Source: Metabacillus sp. FJAT-52054
Lineage (GTDB): Bacteria; Bacillota; Bacilli; Bacillales; Bacillaceae
Length of the DNA: 64,000 nt
Reading direction: 5' to 3'
NCBI RefSeq assembly: GCF_037201815.1
Contig: NZ_CP147407.1
Coordinates: forward strand, 1-64,000
The notes beneath the pieces were generated by a model. The model saw nothing but the letters and a program-made list of their open reading frames with translations, made no database searches and had not been told where the DNA came from. A program made the translations under genes and the position numbers. How positions within the stretch are numbered: the stretch's first letter is position 1; each line of letters starts with the position of its first letter. This document shows, piece after piece, positions 61,292 through 64,000 of this stretch.

Positions 61292-62458
61292 GTGATTTCT
61301 TTTTTACAGCATAATCCAACTAAGCTTTGGTTTGGAGAAGGTCAAATCCGTCAATTGAAGAGCGAGCTCGGAGGCACTGGCAAAAACGTGCTGATCGTAT
61401 ACGGCGGGGGAAGCATTAAGAAGAATGGTGTATATGATGCAGTTCTTAACGAATTACATAAAGCAGATGCACATGTATTTGAACTGTCAGGAGTGGAACC
61501 GAATCCCCGTCTTACTACAGTAAAGGCAGGAATTGAGCTTTGCCGCAAAGAGGAAATCGATTTGCTTTTGGCCGTTGGAGGCGGAAGTGTTATTGATTGT
61601 GTGAAGGCTATTTCCATTGGTGTTTATTATGAAGGGGACGTATGGGACGTCATATCGAGAAAAGGAGCACCGGACCGGGCCCTTCCTTTCGGTACGGTTT
61701 TGACATTGGCAGCGACAGGATCGGAAATGAATAATATTTCCGTCATTACGGATTGGGAGAAAAATGAGAAGCGGGGCTGGGGAAGTCCGCTTGTATTCCC
61801 GCAATTCTCGATTTTGGATCCAACTTTTACTTTTTCCGTTCCGCGTGATCAAACGGTTTACGGAATCGTGGATATCATGTCCCACGCACTAGAGCAATAT
61901 TTCCACCGAACAGAGAATACCCCAATGATTGACCGGTTTATTGAGTCGCTGCTGATTACGGTTATGGAAGCAGGAACGGAACTGGTTCAGGATCTTCATA
62001 ATTTCAAACTGCGGGAGACGGTGATGTATGCCGGCACAACTGCATTCAATGAGACGCTGTCAAACGGGACAGATGGTGGAGACTGGGGTTCGCATCAAAT
62101 TGAACATGCCGTTTCAGCTGTCTATGATATTCCCCACGGAGGCGGGCTTGCAATTCTTTTTCCAAACTGGATGAGCTATTGTTCTGAAATTGATCCTTCC
62201 AGGATGAAAAAACTGGCGGTGAATGTGTTTAAGATTTCCCCTGAAGGAAAAAGTGAATTAGAGACGGCTAAAGAAGGTATTGCAGCGCTGAGAAGCTTTT
62301 GGAATTCAATTGGCGCACCAAGCAGACTGGCTGATTATGGCATTGATGATTCAAAGCTTGATCAGCTTGTTGAAAAATCATTCATGAAGGATGAAGTCGG
62401 AACCTATAAGGTCCTGAATAAACAGGATGTCAGGGAAATTCTTTTGCGCAGCATGTAA
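61292..62458 (+). CDS. Iron-containing alcohol dehydrogenase (butanol dehydrogenase-like)
   Basis: An NAD(P)H-dependent group-III alcohol dehydrogenase of 388 aa, closest in type to YugJ/YugK and clostridial butanol dehydrogenases. The cofactor-binding GGGS motifs are [11 protein letters not shown] and [13 protein letters not shown]. Metal ligands are in DIMSHALEQ (Asp, His) and in [20 protein letters not shown] (two His). GTG 61292 follows AGGAGGAAGA. The physiological substrate is unknown. It lies between sspF and ispE, which are adjacent in B. subtilis, so it is an insertion here. Confidence 0.9.
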   Translation: MISFLQHNPTKLWFGEGQIRQLKSELGGTGKNVLIVYGGGSIKKNGVYDAVLNELHKADAHVFELSGVEPNPRLTTVKAGIELCRKEEIDLLLAVGGGSVIDCVKAISIGVYYEGDVWDVISRKGAPDRALPFGTVLTLAATGSEMNNISVITDWEKNEKRGWGSPLVFPQFSILDPTFTFSVPRDQTVYGIVDIMSHALEQYFHRTENTPMIDRFIESLLITVMEAGTELVQDLHNFKLRETVMYAGTTAFNETLSNGTDGGDWGSHQIEHAVSAVYDIPHGGGLAILFPNWMSYCSEIDPSRMKKLAVNVFKISPEGKSELETAKEGIAALRSFWNSIGAPSRLADYGIDDSKLDQLVEKSFMKDEVGTYKVLNKQDVREILLRSM

Positions 62459-62572
62459 AAGCTCCCGAGGCTTGGCGTACATGAAAACCATGTCGAAAAA
62501 CAGCAATATTTATCTTCTTTTTGTGGTACAATGTGGATACAATTTCAGTTCGTTTTAGAAGCAGGTGAGAGT

Positions 62573-63445
62573 ATGCGAGTTCTAGAAAAAGCGCCGGCGA
62601 AGATTAATCTGTCGCTTGACGTTTTACATAAAAGAAAAGACGGGTTTCATGAAGTGGAAATGGTGATGACGACCATTGATCTGGCAGACCGGATCGAGCT
62701 GATTGATATGGGGCCTAGAGGCGGCATATCCATCACCTCACACAACCGGTTCGTTCCTGATGATCACCGGAACCTCGCTTATCAGGCCGCAAGTATATTG
62801 AAAGAACGCTTTGGCATTAAGCGGGGAGTGTCGATCGGGATTACCAAGGTCATTCCTGTAGCAGCAGGACTGGCAGGAGGCAGCAGTGATGCAGCAGCAG
62901 CTTTAAGAGGTCTGAACAGACTATGGAATCTGGGGCTGACTCTGGATGAACTGGCTGAAATCGGAGCGGAAATCGGCTCTGATGTATCCTTTTGCGTATA
63001 CGGCGGAACAGCGGTTGCTACCGGACGCGGAGAAAAAATCCGCCACATTGAAGCACCTCCGCATTGCTGGGTGATCCTGGCTAAGCCTACAGCAGGGGTA
63101 TCAACTGCAGATGTTTACCGCGGTTTGAAGCTGGATGGCGTTAAGCATCCGCACACCGGCAGAATGGTAGGGGCTATTCAGGAAAAAAGCTATGAAGGCA
63201 TTTGCGATAATCTTGGGAATGTTCTTGAATCCGTTACCCTGAAAATGCAGCCGGAAGTTGCGATGATTAAGGATCAGATGAAACGGTTTGGCGCAGATGC
63301 TGTTTTGATGAGCGGAAGCGGGCCTACTGTGTTTGGTTTGGTTCAATATGAATCAAAGGTCCACCGGATTTACAATGGGCTGAGAGGATTTTGCGATCAG
63401 GTATTTGCCGTAAGAATGCTTGGCGAGCGATGCGAACTTGATTAA
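62573..63445 (+). CDS. ispE: 4-diphosphocytidyl-2-C-methyl-D-erythritol kinase
   Basis: IspE is the GHMP kinase of the MEP isoprenoid pathway. The 290-aa protein starts with [13 protein letters not shown], has the ATP loop [15 protein letters not shown] (near 94-108) and the C-terminal [16 protein letters not shown] 62573 gives the family N-terminus; it is close to AGGTGAG. An ATG at 62531 overlaps the extended -10 TACAAT (62527-62532), the likely promoter. Confidence 0.96.
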   Translation: MRVLEKAPAKINLSLDVLHKRKDGFHEVEMVMTTIDLADRIELIDMGPRGGISITSHNRFVPDDHRNLAYQAASILKERFGIKRGVSIGITKVIPVAAGLAGGSSDAAAALRGLNRLWNLGLTLDELAEIGAEIGSDVSFCVYGGTAVATGRGEKIRHIEAPPHCWVILAKPTAGVSTADVYRGLKLDGVKHPHTGRMVGAIQEKSYEGICDNLGNVLESVTLKMQPEVAMIKDQMKRFGADAVLMSGSGPTVFGLVQYESKVHRIYNGLRGFCDQVFAVRMLGERCELD

Positions 63446-63501
63446 AGACGTATATTAAGATATATTATCTTTAACAATATTCGGATTTTGGGGGTTATTC
63501 C

Positions 63502-64000
63502 ATGAAGCTTCGTCGAAGCGGCAGACTCGTGGACATGACGAATTATATGCTTAATCATCCGCATTCGCTTGTCCCTCTTACCTACTTTTCGGAAAGATAC
63601 CAGTCTGCAAAATCATCAATCAGTGAAGATTTAACCATTATTAAACAAACTTTTGAACAGCAGGGTGTCGGCTCTCTTCAAACGGTTCCGGGCGCAGCAG
63701 GCGGGGTGAAATTCGTACCGGGTATGCATATCGAAGAAGCAGGCGCAATCATTGACTCCATTAAAAAGAGAATGGCGGCTCCGGACCGTCTGCTTCCGGG
63801 CGGCTATCTTTATTTGACGGATATTCTTGGAGATCCATCCATCGTGAATAAGGTGGGAAGAATGTTTGCCTCTGTTTTTGCAGAGCGGAAAATTGATGTT
63901 GTGATGACCGTTGCGACAAAAGGAATTCCTCTTGCCTATGCAGTAGCCAACGACTTGAACGTTCCGGTGATCATCGTTAGAAAAGACAGCAAGGTGACAG
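63502..64000 (+). CDS. purR: Pur operon repressor PurR (3' end outside window)
   Basis: PurR represses purine genes and is relieved by PRPP. The frame is open to the window edge (166 codons of about 285). It shows the N-terminal winged helix (MKLRRSGRLVDMTNYML, FSERYQSAKSSISEDLTIIKQTF), GAAGGVKFVPG, and the start of the phosphoribosyltransferase-like domain (LPGGYLYLTDILG, FAERKIDVVMTVATKGIPLAYAVA). ATG 63502 follows GGGGG. An AT-rich dyad TTAAGATA-TAT-TATCTTTAA precedes it at 63455-63474. Confidence 0.95.
   Translation, partial: MKLRRSGRLVDMTNYMLNHPHSLVPLTYFSERYQSAKSSISEDLTIIKQTFEQQGVGSLQTVPGAAGGVKFVPGMHIEEAGAIIDSIKKRMAAPDRLLPGGYLYLTDILGDPSIVNKVGRMFASVFAERKIDVVMTVATKGIPLAYAVANDLNVPVIIVRKDSKVT

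Overview
This window comes from the replication-origin region of a Gram-positive, endospore-forming member of the Bacillaceae (Bacillus in the broad sense). Gene content and order from dnaA to purR follow the classic Bacillus subtilis oriC-proximal order almost gene by gene. Sporulation genes (bofA, csfB/gin, yaaH, yabG, sspF), a Spo0A-type control region at abrB, a serS T-box and the Bacillus-type SRP RNA support this. The species cannot be fixed from the sequence alone. The window begins inside dnaA and ends inside purR.

Layout. (1) 1-6143: dnaA (3' part), oriC unwinding region, dnaN, yaaA, recF, remB, gyrB. (2) 6144-10909: an accessory block that separates gyrB from gyrA. It holds a three-gene sugar ABC importer with a strong promoter and two identical palindromic operators, and a His-rich, internally duplicated surface protein. 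(3) 11088-14776: gyrA and a degenerate HD-GYP protein. (4) 14861-20140: first rRNA operon (16S, tRNA-Ile, tRNA-Ala, 23S, 5S), followed by a gene-free stretch with a 20-bp tandem repeat. (5) 20778-28441: yaaC (minus strand), guaB, dacA, pdxS-pdxT, T-box-controlled serS, tRNA-Ser. (6) 28565-33991, minus strand: an accessory ABC exporter pair, dgk-dck, yaaH, yaaI. (7) 34056-38255: tadA, SRP RNA, dnaX-ebfC-recR-yaaL-bofA. (8) 38290-44050: second rRNA operon, nearly identical to the first and sharing its downstream repeat array, but with two promoters of its own. (9) 44531-51884: csfB, yaaO, tmk, darA, yaaR, holB, ricT, yabA, yabB, yazA, rsmI. (10) 51935-64000: abrB (minus), metS, tatD, yabE, rnmV, ksgA, a mosaic GC-rich repeat block, yabG, veg, sspF, an inserted iron-type alcohol dehydrogenase, ispE and the start of purR.

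How the genes work together. Most are housekeeping genes for replication initiation and elongation (dnaA, dnaN, dnaX, holB, yabA), DNA supercoiling and repair (gyrA, gyrB, recF, recR), ribosome production (two rrn operons, rnmV, ksgA, rsmI, yazA), translation (serS, metS, tRNA-Ser, tadA, SRP RNA), nucleotide supply (guaB, dgk, dck, tmk, purR), cell wall (dacA, yabE) and entry into sporulation (abrB, ricT, remB, bofA, csfB, yabG, sspF). The parts that depart from the B. subtilis order are the gyrB-gyrA insert, the HD-GYP gene, the ABC exporter after tRNA-Ser, the alcohol dehydrogenase, the absence of xpaC-yaaN, and several blocks of interspersed repeat DNA.

No CRISPR array, prophage, transposase or attachment site is visible. 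The most unusual signals are the phased 20-bp repeats behind both rRNA operons, the duplicated His/Met-rich surface protein between the gyrase genes, a tRNA-Ser with U at the discriminator position, and palindromes laid over near-consensus promoters (yabE, veg).
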